In this document: piece after piece, positions 52,651 to 62,039 of the stretch
How positions within the stretch are numbered: the first letter of the stretch is position 1
Layout: every line of letters starts with the position of its first letter
DNA from: Adlercreutzia equolifaciens DSM 19450
Lineage (GTDB): Bacteria; Actinomycetota; Coriobacteriia; Coriobacteriales; Eggerthellaceae
Direction of reading: 5' to 3'
DNA: 64,000 nt
Assembly (NCBI RefSeq): GCF_000478885.1
Contig: NC_022567.1
Coordinates: forward strand, 992,001 to 1,056,000
Translations under genes and position numbers: made by a program
The notes under the pieces: model-generated
Database searches by the model: none
What the model was told of the DNA's origin: nothing
Seen by the model: the letters and a program-made list of their open reading frames with translations, nothing else

Positions 52651-53784
52651 CTACGGGTTGCAGCGCTTGCAGGGGTCGTAGCCGTTGGCGATGAGGTTCT
52701 CGCGGGTGTCCTCGACGTCCTCGCGGTTCTTGGGGCTCATCTGGCCGACCGACGAGCAGCTCGGCACATGAAACTTCTTCGAGTTCGTGTTCAGCACGTA
52801 CTCGGCGACGCCCTTGCCCTCGTCGGAGCCCGTCGCGCCCTTCTCGGACGCCTCCCTGGCACCTGCGCCTTCGCTTGCGGCATCGGGTGCGCTTTCGGCT
52901 CCCGACACGTCGGGGAGGGGAGTGGCATCCTCCTCGAGCATCGATGCGCCCGTGCCGTAGTCGATGACCACTCCCGGCTGCACGTTGTAGCAGAAGACGT
53001 TGAAGGCCACGCCCTCGCCGCCGTCTTCCACGGACTCAGCCATCATGTGCACGCCGCGGGCCACCAGCTCGCTTCCCTCGAAGACGGGCGCCACGGTCAT
53101 GAGCACGTGGTTGCCCGTGGCATCCACATAGTCGGCCACGGCGTTCTCGAAGGGCAGCATGCCCTGGACGTTCAAATAGCGCGTGCCGGTGATGAGGTTT
53201 TGCGTATTGGCGTTCTCGCCCGTGAGCTGGTAGCCCAGAAGATGGCAGCGATTGAACAGGTACTTGCCCTCCACGAAATCGTACTTGGCCATCTGCCAGC
53301 CGGAGGGGCGCACCTCGCCGATGGAGCCGCGCTTCTCCGTGGGCTGAGTCTCGGGGCCCACGACGGCGAAGGCGGCGGCGCAGCGGCCTAACTCGTCCAG
53401 CTCGCCGTAACGCTCATACCCGGGCTCGGCCGCGCGCTGCTCGTCGGTGAACACCGGCTCGCCGTCGTTCACGTAGACGTAGGGATTGCCATCGAAGGCG
53501 GGGATGTCGCGGTAGGAGAGGGCGCCATCGTCGGTTACGGATCGGTTTTCGCTAGCAGCTTCAGCATTCTGCTGGTTTGCGTCCTCTGGGGGAGTGGCCT
53601 GCGGCTCTTGTGAGTCGTCGGGCGCCCCTGTGCTCGCGAGCTCAGGGGTCGACTTATCGGTCGGCGCCTCATCAGCTGCCATCGAGGCACTGCATCCGGC
53701 CAAAGAGCTCATCGAGAGCAAGAATGCTAGAGCGATACCGATGGCAGGGGTCAAATTTTTGTGCTGCGAGGATTGTTGGGACAT
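52651..53784 (-). CDS. DNA/RNA non-specific endonuclease lipoprotein
   Basis: 377 residues. Signal peptide with lipobox (SLAGC, Cys about 31), a Ser/Glu-rich linker, then a nuclease domain with FNRCHLLGYQLTGENANTQN, the EndA/NucA-type catalytic His/Asn segment. A long acidic linker follows, and the last 45 residues carry three Cys and a His (FHVPSCSSVGQMSP then CKRCNP), a small metal-binding-like tail as in Ada or thermonuclease-associated domains. Probably cell-surface DNA degradation. Upstream is element F. Confidence 0.85.
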   Translation of the reverse strand: MSQQSSQHKNLTPAIGIALAFLLSMSSLAGCSASMAADEAPTDKSTPELASTGAPDDSQEPQATPPEDANQQNAEAASENRSVTDDGALSYRDIPAFDGNPYVYVNDGEPVFTDEQRAAEPGYERYGELDELGRCAAAFAVVGPETQPTEKRGSIGEVRPSGWQMAKYDFVEGKYLFNRCHLLGYQLTGENANTQNLITGTRYLNVQGMLPFENAVADYVDATGNHVLMTVAPVFEGSELVARGVHMMAESVEDGGEGVAFNVFCYNVQPGVVIDYGTGASMLEEDATPLPDVSGAESAPDAASEGAGAREASEKGATGSDEGKGVAEYVLNTNSKKFHVPSCSSVGQMSPKNREDVEDTRENLIANGYDPCKRCNP

Positions 53785-53840
53785 CGTCTTCTCCTAATCG
53801 GGGCCGCAAGCGCCTTCCCGACAAAAAAACTGCGATAATA

Positions 53841-53981
53841 TGGTCACAAAATCGAGTTTTGAACTCTATATCTTCGATTCTGAACCCTATTTTGTTAGTT
53901 TAACGCCTCTTTTCCGCGTTTCACTGCTGAAAATGACGGGTTTGCGGTTCACGAAGAGTTCAAAAGTCGATTTTGTGACCA
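53841..53981. repeat. Intergenic inverted repeat F in a divergent promoter region
   Basis: Arms 53841-53867 (TGGTCACAAAATCGA-G-TTTTGAACTCT) and 53955-53981 match as inverted copies at 26 of 27 bases, 87 bp apart. It separates the nuclease lipoprotein (minus) from tcdA (plus). A similar A-E outline is seen (ACAAAATCGA), but the inner box differs. Confidence 0.72.
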
Positions 53982-54048
53982 TTTTTGCGAAACTTATTGC
54001 AAGAGCGCCCATGTTCGACACTCGACGCTCTTCAGGGAAGATGGGGGT

Positions 54049-54768
54049 GTGCTCGTGGATGACCTCTTCGCGCGGACGCGGTTGCTGCTGGGGCAAGACG
54101 GGCTCGACCGCTTGGCGGCGGCTCGGGTGGCCGTGTTCGGTATTGGCGGAGTGGGCGGCTATGCGGTGGAGGCGCTGGCTCGCAGCGGGGTGGGGGCGCT
54201 CGATCTCGTCGACTCCGACACGGTGGATCCCACGAACCTCAACCGGCAGATTATCGCCACGATGGGCGCTATCGGGCGTCCGAAGACGCAGGTGGCGGCC
54301 GAGCGCGTGGCCTCTATCAATCCGTCGTGCATCGTGCGTCCTCGCCAGTGCTTCTTCCTTCCCGAGACGGCTGACCAGTTCGATTTCGCGGCCTTCGATT
54401 ATGTGATTGACGCGGTGGACACGGTGAGCGCGAAGATCGCCCTGGTGGAAGCCGCCTTTGCGGCAGGTGTGCCCATTGTGTCGTCCATGGGCGCGGGCAA
54501 CAAACTCGATCCGACGGCGTTTCGGGTGGCGGACATCTACGAGACCTCGGTCGATCCGCTTGCCCGCGTCATGCGTCGCGAGCTGCGGCGGCGAGGCATT
54601 CCGTCGTTGAAGGTGGTCTACTCCACTGAGTCGCCGCTCGTTCCCGCGGATGACGACATGGCTGTGAAGGACGGTACGCGTCCGGCACCCGGCTCGGTTG
54701 CCTTCGTCCCCTCCGTAGCCGGCCTCATTCTCGGCGGGGAAGTGGTGAAGGACTTGGCGGCCTGCTAA
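54049..54768 (+). CDS. tcdA: tRNA threonylcarbamoyladenosine dehydratase
   Basis: E1-like ThiF/MoeB-fold enzyme that cyclises t6A37 to ct6A37. Nucleotide loop FGIGGVGGYAVEALARSG, DSDTVDPTNLNRQ and the late segment SVAFVPSVAGLILGG agree with TcdA. The usual MoeB/ThiF zinc CxxC pairs are absent. 239 residues. GTG at 54049 used; GTG 54055 also possible. Confidence 0.85.
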   Translation: MLVDDLFARTRLLLGQDGLDRLAAARVAVFGIGGVGGYAVEALARSGVGALDLVDSDTVDPTNLNRQIIATMGAIGRPKTQVAAERVASINPSCIVRPRQCFFLPETADQFDFAAFDYVIDAVDTVSAKIALVEAAFAAGVPIVSSMGAGNKLDPTAFRVADIYETSVDPLARVMRRELRRRGIPSLKVVYSTESPLVPADDDMAVKDGTRPAPGSVAFVPSVAGLILGGEVVKDLAAC

Positions 54769-54961
54769 AGCGCACCGCGGCGTGCTCGTCGGCGCCGGGG
54801 TGCTCGGAAACGGTCGGACGGTGGCGAGACGAATCAACGGGCGACGGGAGTGGTGCCGGCAGCGGCGACGGGAGCGGCGCCCATGGCGCGGGGAGCGGCA
54901 TGGGAAAAATAACTCTTGCACCCAGGCTCTCTGTTGCCTATAATTCTGCCTTGCGCGAAAT
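54769..54961. other. Gap between tcdA and tRNA-His
   Basis: No gene. G-rich degenerate repeats (GCGACGGGAGTGG, GCGACGGGAGCGG, GCGGGGAGCGG) at about 54840-54900, then the likely tRNA promoter (TATAAT-like CTATAATTC at 54939). Confidence 0.4.
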
Positions 54962-55039
54962 GGTGGGTGTGGCCTAGTTGGCTAAGGCGCCAGATTGTGG
55001 CTCTGGAGATCGTGGGTTCGAGTCCCATCATCCACCCCA
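54962..55039 (+). tRNA. tRNA-His (anticodon GTG)
   Basis: 78 bases counting G-1 and encoded CCA. Acceptor GTGGGTG/CATCCAC, G-1 opposite C73, loop TTGTGGC, T-loop TTCGAGT. Confidence 0.92.
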
Positions 55040-55118
55040 GCGCGCTTGAAAATTTAGGGCTTGCAATTCTGAAAAGCTTCGCCTAGAATATTCAAGCGCT
55101 TTGCGCAGGAACCAAGTG

Positions 55119-55194
55119 CACCATTAGCTTAGTTGGTAGAGCAGGGGACTCTTAATCCCAAGGTCGAAGGTTCGAGTCCTTCATGGTGCACCAC
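55119..55194 (+). tRNA. tRNA-Lys (anticodon CTT)
   Basis: 76 bases with encoded CCA. Acceptor GCACCAT/ATGGTGC, loop CTCTTAA, T-loop TTCGAGT. Confidence 0.92.
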
Positions 55195-55205
55195 CGAAAT
55201 GCTAG

Positions 55206-55236
55206 GCCAGCGGCTTATTGTCGCTGGCTTTTTTGT
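55206..55236 (+). terminator. Terminator after tRNA-Lys
   Basis: GCCAGCG/CGCTGGC and TTTTTTTTGTT tail. Confidence 0.8.
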
Positions 55237-55400
55237 TGCCTCGGCTGCCCCTATCCCCCGACTTCCTGTATTCTCGGGAGGAAAGGTGCTTCTCAACGTT
55301 ACGGCTTGACCTGAGTCCAAGATAGGTGCAGCATTTTAGGCCGAAGTGTGCCATACTGAGTGACAAAGGCCCCTTATCTCAAGCAAGGAATTTACCTCCC

Positions 55401-57014
55401 ATGGAATCAAAGACAACCACCGAGTCGTCCGACCGCCGCTTCGCGCTGCTCATCGACGCGGACAACGTGTCGGCGCGCTACTTGAAGCCGATCTTGAACG
55501 AGCTGTCGAAGTATGGCACCGTCACTATCAAGCGCATCTACGGCGACTGGACGCTCACCCTGCACGCGAAATGGAAGGACGCGCTGCTGGAGAACTCCAT
55601 CACGCCCATCCAGCAGTTCGGCTACACCCAGGGCAAGAACGCCACGGATTCCGCCATGATCATCGACGCCATGGACATCCTCTACACCGACAACGTCGAT
55701 GGCTTCTGCCTCGTGTCCAGCGACTCGGACTTCACGCGCCTGGCCAGCCGTCTGCGCGAGAGCGGGCGCATGGTCATCGGCATGGGGGAGAAGAAGACCC
55801 CCACGCCCTTCCGGCGCGCCTGCGACGTGTTCACCACGCTCGAGCTGCTCGTGCAGAACAAGCGCAACGAGAAGGGCGGCGGCAGCAACGCGGTGCCGAA
55901 GGACTCCGTGGAGCAGGCCGTGGTGGACATCATCACCGACAACCAGAACAACGGCAAGGCCACCGGCTTGGGCGAGATCGGCAGCCGCCTGCAGAAGCGC
56001 TACCCCGATTTCGACGTGCGCAGCTACGGCACGAACCTGCTCTCGAAGCTGCTCGAGGAGTTCACGCGGGTGCGCATCACCAAAGACCACAGTTCGGTCA
56101 CCGTGGAACTCGCCGAGGGCGAGGAGCGCCCCGAGAAGGCGGAGAAGCCCGAGCGTGCGGGGAAGCCCGAGAAGGCCGCGAAGGCCGCTAAGGCCGCTAA
56201 GGCAGAAGAGGCTGCCGACGTCGCCTCTGAGCTCGATGGAGAGGCGGCCGCGACTGAGGCGTCCTCGGCCGAGGCCGAGAAGCCCGAGATGGAGAAGCCC
56301 GAGAAGCCGAATCGCCGCTCGCGCAGCCATCGCGGCACGCGCCGGGTTGCGACGAAGGCCGTGGGGCGTTTGTCGGAGGGCCGCCAGGCTGCTGCGGCGT
56401 TGCCCGAGGGCGAAGCGGAGCAGTCGGATGTCTCACCCGAGGTGGCGGTGGAGGTGCCGGCGTCCGAGGCCGTCGAAGTGGTCGTGGAGGCAGCGCCGGA
56501 GGTGTTGCCCGAGTCCGAGGAGGCTCAGAAGGACGTGCGGCCCGGCCGCCGCGCCCGCGCCGAGCGCAAGACCCGCCAGACGAAGAAAGCCGATGCCACC
56601 GAAGAGGCGAAGGCGCGCGAGACGAAGGAACCGACGGAGGCCGAGGAGCCCGCGGAGACGGAAAAGCCGACGCGGCGCCGCCAGGCGGCCAAGTCGAAGG
56701 CGGAGGAGAACCCGGCCGCCAAGAAGACTGCCGCGAAGAAGAACACGGTCAAGAAGGAGATCCCCCAGAAGGCGCCGGCTCGCAAGAAGAAGCCCGCGGG
56801 CGACACCCCGGCCGGCTACATCCGCGAGCTGGTGGCCGGCGCTGGCACCGAGGGCATCATGCTCTCCACCATCACCGACGCCCTGCGTGCCAAGTTCAAG
56901 GACTTCAAGGTGCGCGACCTCGGCTATTCCCAGATGCGCCAGTACATGGCCTCGGTGGGAGATTACGAGCTGGAGAAGAGCGGCCGCAACTTCCGCGTGC
57001 GCCTTTCCCAATAG
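55401..57014 (+). CDS. NYN/PIN-like nuclease with OST-HTH (LOTUS) domains
   Basis: 537 residues. N-terminal NYN domain (LIDADNVS at 18-24, D83, SSDSDFT at 106-112) with the acidic pattern of PIN-like RNases. A first OST-HTH/LOTUS-type domain lies at about 165-238, then a low-complexity Ala/Glu/Lys/Pro linker of about 215 residues, and a second OST-HTH-like domain at about 456-537 (GYIRELVAGAGTEGIMLS). This layout suggests RNA binding and cleavage or RNA surveillance. ATG at 55401 has ACCTCCC instead of a good site, which is unusual. No partner gene next to it. Confidence 0.85.
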   Translation: MESKTTTESSDRRFALLIDADNVSARYLKPILNELSKYGTVTIKRIYGDWTLTLHAKWKDALLENSITPIQQFGYTQGKNATDSAMIIDAMDILYTDNVDGFCLVSSDSDFTRLASRLRESGRMVIGMGEKKTPTPFRRACDVFTTLELLVQNKRNEKGGGSNAVPKDSVEQAVVDIITDNQNNGKATGLGEIGSRLQKRYPDFDVRSYGTNLLSKLLEEFTRVRITKDHSSVTVELAEGEERPEKAEKPERAGKPEKAAKAAKAAKAEEAADVASELDGEAAATEASSAEAEKPEMEKPEKPNRRSRSHRGTRRVATKAVGRLSEGRQAAAALPEGEAEQSDVSPEVAVEVPASEAVEVVVEAAPEVLPESEEAQKDVRPGRRARAERKTRQTKKADATEEAKARETKEPTEAEEPAETEKPTRRRQAAKSKAEENPAAKKTAAKKNTVKKEIPQKAPARKKKPAGDTPAGYIRELVAGAGTEGIMLSTITDALRAKFKDFKVRDLGYSQMRQYMASVGDYELEKSGRNFRVRLSQ

Positions 57015-57074
57015 CCCGCCATGCTCTAAAATATCTTATTCGCCCATTGCCGACACCCAAAAGGAGATGCATTT

Positions 57075-59117
57075 GTGGAAGCGCTGACCCTCGGTCTGCT
57101 CCTGCTCGTCGCCGTCTTGGCGTCCTCGCTCATCGACCAGATTATCCCGCGCGTCTCGCTTCCGCTCATCCAGATCGTCATTGGGCTCCTCATTGCCGTT
57201 GTGGCCGGCGGCGAGGTGGAGGTGACGCTCGACCCGGAGCTGTTCCTCGTCATGTTCATCGCGCCTTTGCTCTACGACGAGGCGAAGCACGCCGACAAGC
57301 AGGCGCTCTGGCGCGAGCGCAAGCCCGTGCTCTCCCTGGCCATAGGCCTGGTGGTGGCCACGACGCTCGTCATCGGCTTCCTGCTGAACGCGTTCGTGCC
57401 CTCCATTCCGCTGGCGGCGGCCTTCGCCCTGGGCGCGGCCTTGGGCCCCACCGACGCCGTGGCGGTCTCGTCGCTTTCGAAGCAGGTGGACATCCCGAAG
57501 CGCCAGGCCTCCATGTTGAAGGGCGAGCTGCTCTTGAACGACGCCTCGGGTATCGTGTCCTTCCAATTCGCCATTGCCGCCGTGGTCACCGGGTCGTTCT
57601 CCCTGGTTGACGCCGGGGTCGACTTCCTCGTGGAATTCGTCGGCGGCCTGCTGCTCGGCATTCTCCTGGGGCTGCTCGGCAATTGGGTCGTCAAGCGCGC
57701 CCGCTCCATCGGCGTGGAGAACACGAACTTCCACGTGCTCTTCGAAGTGCTCATTCCCTTCCTCATCTACCTGGTGGCCAACGTGTGCCACGTCTCCGGC
57801 GTCATCGCCGTGGTGGTGGCCGGGCTCATCAACGTCACGTCCCCCAAGGGGGTCATCGGCCCTTCGGTCTCGCGCATGAACATCGTCTCGGGCAGCGTGT
57901 GGCACGTGCTTACCTATGCCCTGAACGGCATCGTGTTCGTGCTTCTGGGAACCCAGCTTCCCTTGGCCATGCAGGATACGTGGGAGAACGTGCGCATCAC
58001 GAACTCCACGCTCATCCTGCTCGTCTTCGGGCTCACTTTCGTGCTTCTGGCCACGCGATTTCTGTGGGTGCTCGCCATGGATCTTTTCCACGTGGTTCGC
58101 TCCGAGAAGCGCCGGTTCAATAAGGGCGATCTGCGCAGCGCGCTCATCACGACGTTTTGCGGGGCCAAGGGCACCATCACGCTCTCCATTATGTTCTCCA
58201 TTCCCACCTATGCCGTTTACGGGCCGCCCAACGTGCCCTTTCCCCAGCGCGAGCTGCTGATCTTCCTCGCCTGCGGCGTCATCGTGTGCACGCTGCTTCT
58301 GGCCACCTTCGTCGTGCCGCTTCTGGCGCCGGCCCGCGACAAGGGGGAGGAGGAGCTGCGCCGCATCGACCAGGACGCCGCCACCACTATGGACATCATG
58401 CGCGAGGTCATCGAGATGCTCGCGGCCCAGCAGACCCGGGAGAACCGCGCGGAGACCCGGGCGGTCATTCGCTCCTACAACGACCGCCTCGCGCGCATCA
58501 AGGCCAACAATGGCATCGAGAGCGAAATGAACGTGGAGCTGCGCGTCCAGGCCCTGATGTGGGAGTACGAGCGCGCCATGGAGCTGATGGAGCGCGGCGT
58601 CGTCTCCGGCGTGGTGGCCTACCGCTACATGGGGCGCCTCGAGCAGGCCATGCAGCTTCTGCAGCACGGCAAGGGGCACGGCACGTTGAAGCGTTGGAAC
58701 GGCCGCTTCCGGGCGCTGTGGCACCGCGGCGTGCGCGCGGTGCTGCGCGAGCTGCCGGGCAACACGGAGCTGGCCGAGCAGACCGAGGAGATGCGCTGGC
58801 TGCAGACGGCCACGCGCACCTATGCCGTGGAGCATTTGGAAGCGGCCGTCGCCTCAAGCCAGGTGCCCACCGAGGACGCGGCGGCGGTGCTCGTGGAGTA
58901 CCAGCGCTCGGTGGCGGCGCTGCACGACGCACGGCCCACGGTGACCTCCGTCATCAAGGCCGGCGATCGCACCGAGGACATCAAGCGCAAGGCCTACACC
59001 TTCGAGCTGGAGCAGATCCAGAGCGCCTACGAGGACGATCGGCTCTCCCGCGCCCATGCCCAGCGCATGCGCGAGAGCGTCCAGCTCATGCAGATGGATC
59101 TGGAGGACTCCGTATAG
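57075..59117 (+). CDS. Cation/proton antiporter, CPA1 (NhaP/Nhe type)
   Basis: 680 residues. Residues 1-420 hold about 12 hydrophobic segments including the signature ALGAALGPTDAVAVSSLS and the ND motif LLNDASG typical of electroneutral Na+/H+ exchangers. Residues about 420-680 are a long, charged, helical cytoplasmic tail of unknown role. GTG at 57075 is eight bases after AAGGAG. Confidence 0.9.
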   Translation: MEALTLGLLLLVAVLASSLIDQIIPRVSLPLIQIVIGLLIAVVAGGEVEVTLDPELFLVMFIAPLLYDEAKHADKQALWRERKPVLSLAIGLVVATTLVIGFLLNAFVPSIPLAAAFALGAALGPTDAVAVSSLSKQVDIPKRQASMLKGELLLNDASGIVSFQFAIAAVVTGSFSLVDAGVDFLVEFVGGLLLGILLGLLGNWVVKRARSIGVENTNFHVLFEVLIPFLIYLVANVCHVSGVIAVVVAGLINVTSPKGVIGPSVSRMNIVSGSVWHVLTYALNGIVFVLLGTQLPLAMQDTWENVRITNSTLILLVFGLTFVLLATRFLWVLAMDLFHVVRSEKRRFNKGDLRSALITTFCGAKGTITLSIMFSIPTYAVYGPPNVPFPQRELLIFLACGVIVCTLLLATFVVPLLAPARDKGEEELRRIDQDAATTMDIMREVIEMLAAQQTRENRAETRAVIRSYNDRLARIKANNGIESEMNVELRVQALMWEYERAMELMERGVVSGVVAYRYMGRLEQAMQLLQHGKGHGTLKRWNGRFRALWHRGVRAVLRELPGNTELAEQTEEMRWLQTATRTYAVEHLEAAVASSQVPTEDAAAVLVEYQRSVAALHDARPTVTSVIKAGDRTEDIKRKAYTFELEQIQSAYEDDRLSRAHAQRMRESVQLMQMDLEDSV

Positions 59118-59121
59118 AAAA

Positions 59122-59151
59122 ACGGCGCCCCCTCCGCTAAGGGGGCGCCGT
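59122..59151. terminator. Terminator between convergent genes
   Basis: ACGGCGCCCCC/GGGGGCGCCGT, followed on the minus strand by TTTTTC, so mainly terminates trpS. Confidence 0.75.
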
Positions 59152-59185
59152 GGTCGCGCGGTATCGATAAGCTTTCCCGCGGCGG

Positions 59186-60244
59186 CTAGTACACCATGCC
59201 CATGGCCTCGCGCACCTCGTCCAAGGTGGTGTTGGCGATCTCGTTGGCACGGCGGTTGCCCTCGTGCAGAATCTCGCGCACCATCTCCGGCTGGCCTTCC
59301 AGCTCGCGGCGACGCTCGCGGATGGGGGCCAGGTACGCGTTCACCGACTCGGTCACGTAGCGCTTGAGGGCGCCGGCGCCGTCATTGCCGATTTCCGCCG
59401 CGATGTCCTGCTCGGTGCGGCCGGTGGTCAGCGCCGCCGTGGTCAGCAGGGCCGACACGCCGGGACGGTTCTCCTTATCGAAGGTGATCATGCGCTCGGA
59501 GTCGGTCTGCGACTTCTTGATGAGCTTGGCGGTCTCCTCTTCCGTGGCCGAAAGGGCGATGGCGTTGCCGTAGCTCTTCGACATCTTGCGGCCGTCGAGG
59601 CCGGGGATTTCCACGGCGTCGGTGAGAAGCCCGTGGGGCTCCGGGAACACATGTCCGTAGCGCTCGTTGAAGCGGCGGGCGATCTGGCGGGTCTGCTCGA
59701 TGTGGGGCAGTTGGTCTTTGCCGACGGGCACGACGTTGCCCTTGCAGAAGAGGATGTCGCAGGCCTGGTGCACCGGGTAGCTGAGGAGCAGCCCCGTGAG
59801 CGCGTGGCCCGAGGCCTCCTGCTCGGCCTTCACCGTGGGGTTGCGCATGAGCTCGGATTCGGTGACGAGCGACAGGAAGGGGAGCATGAGCTGGTTTAAG
59901 GCCGGCACGGCGGAGTGCGTGAAGATGATGGTCTTCTCCGGATCGATGCCGCAGGCCAGATAATCGATGACCATGTTGTGCACGTTGTCGGCGATATTTG
60001 CCGTGGTGTCGCGGTCGGTGATGACCTGGTAGTCGGCGATGATGATGCGGGTGGTAACGCCGGCGTTCTGCAAAGCGACGCGCTCGCGGATGGTGCCGAA
60101 GTAGTGGCCCATGTGCAGACGCCCCGTGGGGCGGTCGCCCGTGAGCATGGTGTATTTCTCTGGGTGCACGGCCAGATCGGCCTTGATCTCGTCGCTGATC
60201 TTCTTGGAGGCGAGGAAGGTGTCGCTCGTCAAATCGCTTGCCAT
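59186..60244 (-). CDS. trpS: Tryptophanyl-tRNA synthetase
   Basis: Class I synthetase. HIGH-like TGRLHMGHYFG and KMSKS in GRKMSKSYGN. 352 residues. ATG at 60244 with AGAGAGGAT upstream on the minus strand; the longer frame overlaps the promoter. AGTATA (60350-60355, minus-strand TATACT) may be its -10 box. Confidence 0.95.
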   Translation of the reverse strand: MASDLTSDTFLASKKISDEIKADLAVHPEKYTMLTGDRPTGRLHMGHYFGTIRERVALQNAGVTTRIIIADYQVITDRDTTANIADNVHNMVIDYLACGIDPEKTIIFTHSAVPALNQLMLPFLSLVTESELMRNPTVKAEQEASGHALTGLLLSYPVHQACDILFCKGNVVPVGKDQLPHIEQTRQIARRFNERYGHVFPEPHGLLTDAVEIPGLDGRKMSKSYGNAIALSATEEETAKLIKKSQTDSERMITFDKENRPGVSALLTTAALTTGRTEQDIAAEIGNDGAGALKRYVTESVNAYLAPIRERRRELEGQPEMVREILHEGNRRANEIANTTLDEVREAMGMVY

Positions 60245-60366
60245 GGGGGCGGATCCTCTCTTTCTCGTGCGCCGTTTCGGGGTGGCGGCTTCGGCACTGA
60301 AAGCGCGGGAAGAGCCGCCAAACGGTGGAATTGTGAATATGTTGGGATAGTATACAAGATTCCCCC

Positions 60367-60395
60367 TTGCGCGCGTCGCGGAATCCGTGTAGTAT
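60367..60395 (+). promoter_or_regulatory. Promoter of tRNA-Val
   Basis: TTGCGC (60367-60372), 17-base spacer, TAGTAT (60390-60395); divergent from the probable trpS promoter. Confidence 0.55.
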
Positions 60396-60438
60396 ATACA
60401 GCCGTCGCAAGTCACCAAGTGAGTTGCGAAAACCTTTC

Positions 60439-60513
60439 GGTCGCTTGGCTCAGCGGGAGAGCATCGCCTTCACACGGCGGGGGTCACAGGTTCAAATCCT
60501 GTAGCGACCACCA
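60439..60513 (+). tRNA. tRNA-Val (anticodon CAC)
   Basis: 75 bases with encoded CCA. Acceptor GGTCGCT/AGCGACC, loop TTCACAC, T-loop TTCAAAT. Confidence 0.92.
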
Positions 60514-60521
60514 TAAACAGC

Positions 60522-60546
60522 AGGCCCCTCCTCGGAGGGGCCTTTT
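60522..60546 (+). terminator. Terminator of tRNA-Val
   Basis: AGGCCCCTC-CTCG-GAGGGGCCT and TTTT tail. Confidence 0.8.
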
Positions 60547-60585
60547 CGTATTCGAAGAGCTTTTCGCCCGGGGAAGGAAGCCGTC

Positions 60586-61869
60586 GTGAAGCGGATTGCA
60601 TTTGCTGTGGTGACCGTGGTGCTCGGGGCTTGCGCCGGGGCGTTTTGCTGGGCGTTCTTCTTTCTCATGAACGCGGGCCTCGATCTTTTGTGGGTGAAGG
60701 CGCCGGCGTGGCTGGCGGCGATAGGGATGCCCGCTGTCGTATACCCGCTTGCCTTCTGCGTTGCCGGTGGCGTTGCCATCGGATTGTTTCAAAAGAACGT
60801 GGGGCCGTACCCCGATGATATGAACGCGGTGCTCGCCGAGGTGAAGAAAACCGGGCGCTACGATTACCGGCACTTGGGAGCTATGTTCTTCGGCGCGCTC
60901 CTGCCGCTTCTATTCGGCGGCAGTATCGGGCCTGAGGCTGGTCTCACCGGCGTGGTGGCGGGGCTTTGCAGCTGGGTGGGGGATCGACTCAAGTTCGTAG
61001 GCGCCGAGATGCGCGAGCTGGCGAACGCGGGCACGGCGGCCATTTTGTCGGCGATCTTCTCGGCCCCGCTGTTCGGTCTGGCGGCGCCGCTGTTCGGCTA
61101 TGCGGACGATGCCGACGGGCGTCGGCGCCGGATCGACTCGTTCACCGCGACGGTGGTTTCCGCGCCCCAGGTTTCCAAACCGGTCAAAACGGCGGTGTAC
61201 CTGCTCTCCGTGGCCGGGGCGCTGGGGGCGTTCATGCTGCTCAACGAGGTGGCTGGCGGCGGTTCGGGGCTGCCGCGCTTCTCCGACATGGCCGTGGGGA
61301 CATCCGAGCTCGCCTGGGCGCTTCCCGTCATTGCGCTTGGCGCCTGCGCCGGCTGGCTATTCCATGGCTTCGGCTGGGCCGTGGGCAAGCTGTCCGCGCG
61401 GCTCGGCGATCGCGTCGTAGTGAAGGCGGTCGTTGCCGGTGCGATACTGGGAGTTCTTGGGATCTTTCTCCCCTTTACCCTGTTCGCCGGCGAGGCCCAG
61501 ACCGAGATGCTGGCGCAGCAGTGGACGGCCCTCGGTGCCGGGGCGTTGCTCGCGACGGGGTTTCTCAAGGTGCTGGCCAGCCAGGTGTGCCTCGGACTCG
61601 GTTGGCGCGGCGGCCACTTCTTCCCGCTCATCTTCTCGGGGATCGCCATCGGCTATGCCGCCGCCGGGCTCTTTGGCATCGACCCGGTCTTCGCGCTTTC
61701 CGTCAGCACGGCGGCCCTCTTGGGCGCCGCTATGCGCCAGCCGCTGATGGTGGCCTTGTTGCTCATCCTGTGCTTTCCCGCGAAAGCCGTCGTCTTCGTC
61801 CTTGCTGCTGCGTGCTTGGGCGCCGCCGTTCCGGTTCCGAAGGCGTTCTCTCGAAAACTGCCTCATTAG
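60586..61869 (+). CDS. ClC-family chloride channel/antiporter-like protein
   Basis: 427 residues with about 10-12 hydrophobic segments. The selectivity region GGSIGPEAGLTG is the ClC type in GSIGPE form; no CBS domains. GTG start at 60586 follows GGAAGGAAG. It may exchange chloride or fluoride for protons; the exact ion is not clear from sequence. Confidence 0.85.
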   Translation: MKRIAFAVVTVVLGACAGAFCWAFFFLMNAGLDLLWVKAPAWLAAIGMPAVVYPLAFCVAGGVAIGLFQKNVGPYPDDMNAVLAEVKKTGRYDYRHLGAMFFGALLPLLFGGSIGPEAGLTGVVAGLCSWVGDRLKFVGAEMRELANAGTAAILSAIFSAPLFGLAAPLFGYADDADGRRRRIDSFTATVVSAPQVSKPVKTAVYLLSVAGALGAFMLLNEVAGGGSGLPRFSDMAVGTSELAWALPVIALGACAGWLFHGFGWAVGKLSARLGDRVVVKAVVAGAILGVLGIFLPFTLFAGEAQTEMLAQQWTALGAGALLATGFLKVLASQVCLGLGWRGGHFFPLIFSGIAIGYAAAGLFGIDPVFALSVSTAALLGAAMRQPLMVALLLILCFPAKAVVFVLAAACLGAAVPVPKAFSRKLPH

Positions 61870-61910
61870 ATGCTGGGGATATCGCGATTCGTTAATTCTG
61901 TCTCTTCTAG

Positions 61911-61959
61911 GCGCTTATAACTCGAGATCTCATGCAGAAAAGCAGCACTTCGTGAACTG
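61911..61959. repeat. Solo arm of the inverted-repeat family (element C)
   Basis: GCGCTTATAACTCGAG-ATCTCATGCA (61911-61936) matches the right arm of elements A and B, and the similarity continues (ACTTCGTGAACTGA). No left arm is seen upstream, so the element is single-armed or eroded. Confidence 0.65.
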
Positions 61960-62039
61960 AAGGAGGTCGTGCGCAGGAATCGCGGGGCTCTCTGCTATGG
62001 TACGGGGGTGTTTGGAATAACCTACTCGAGGAGGCGGCC

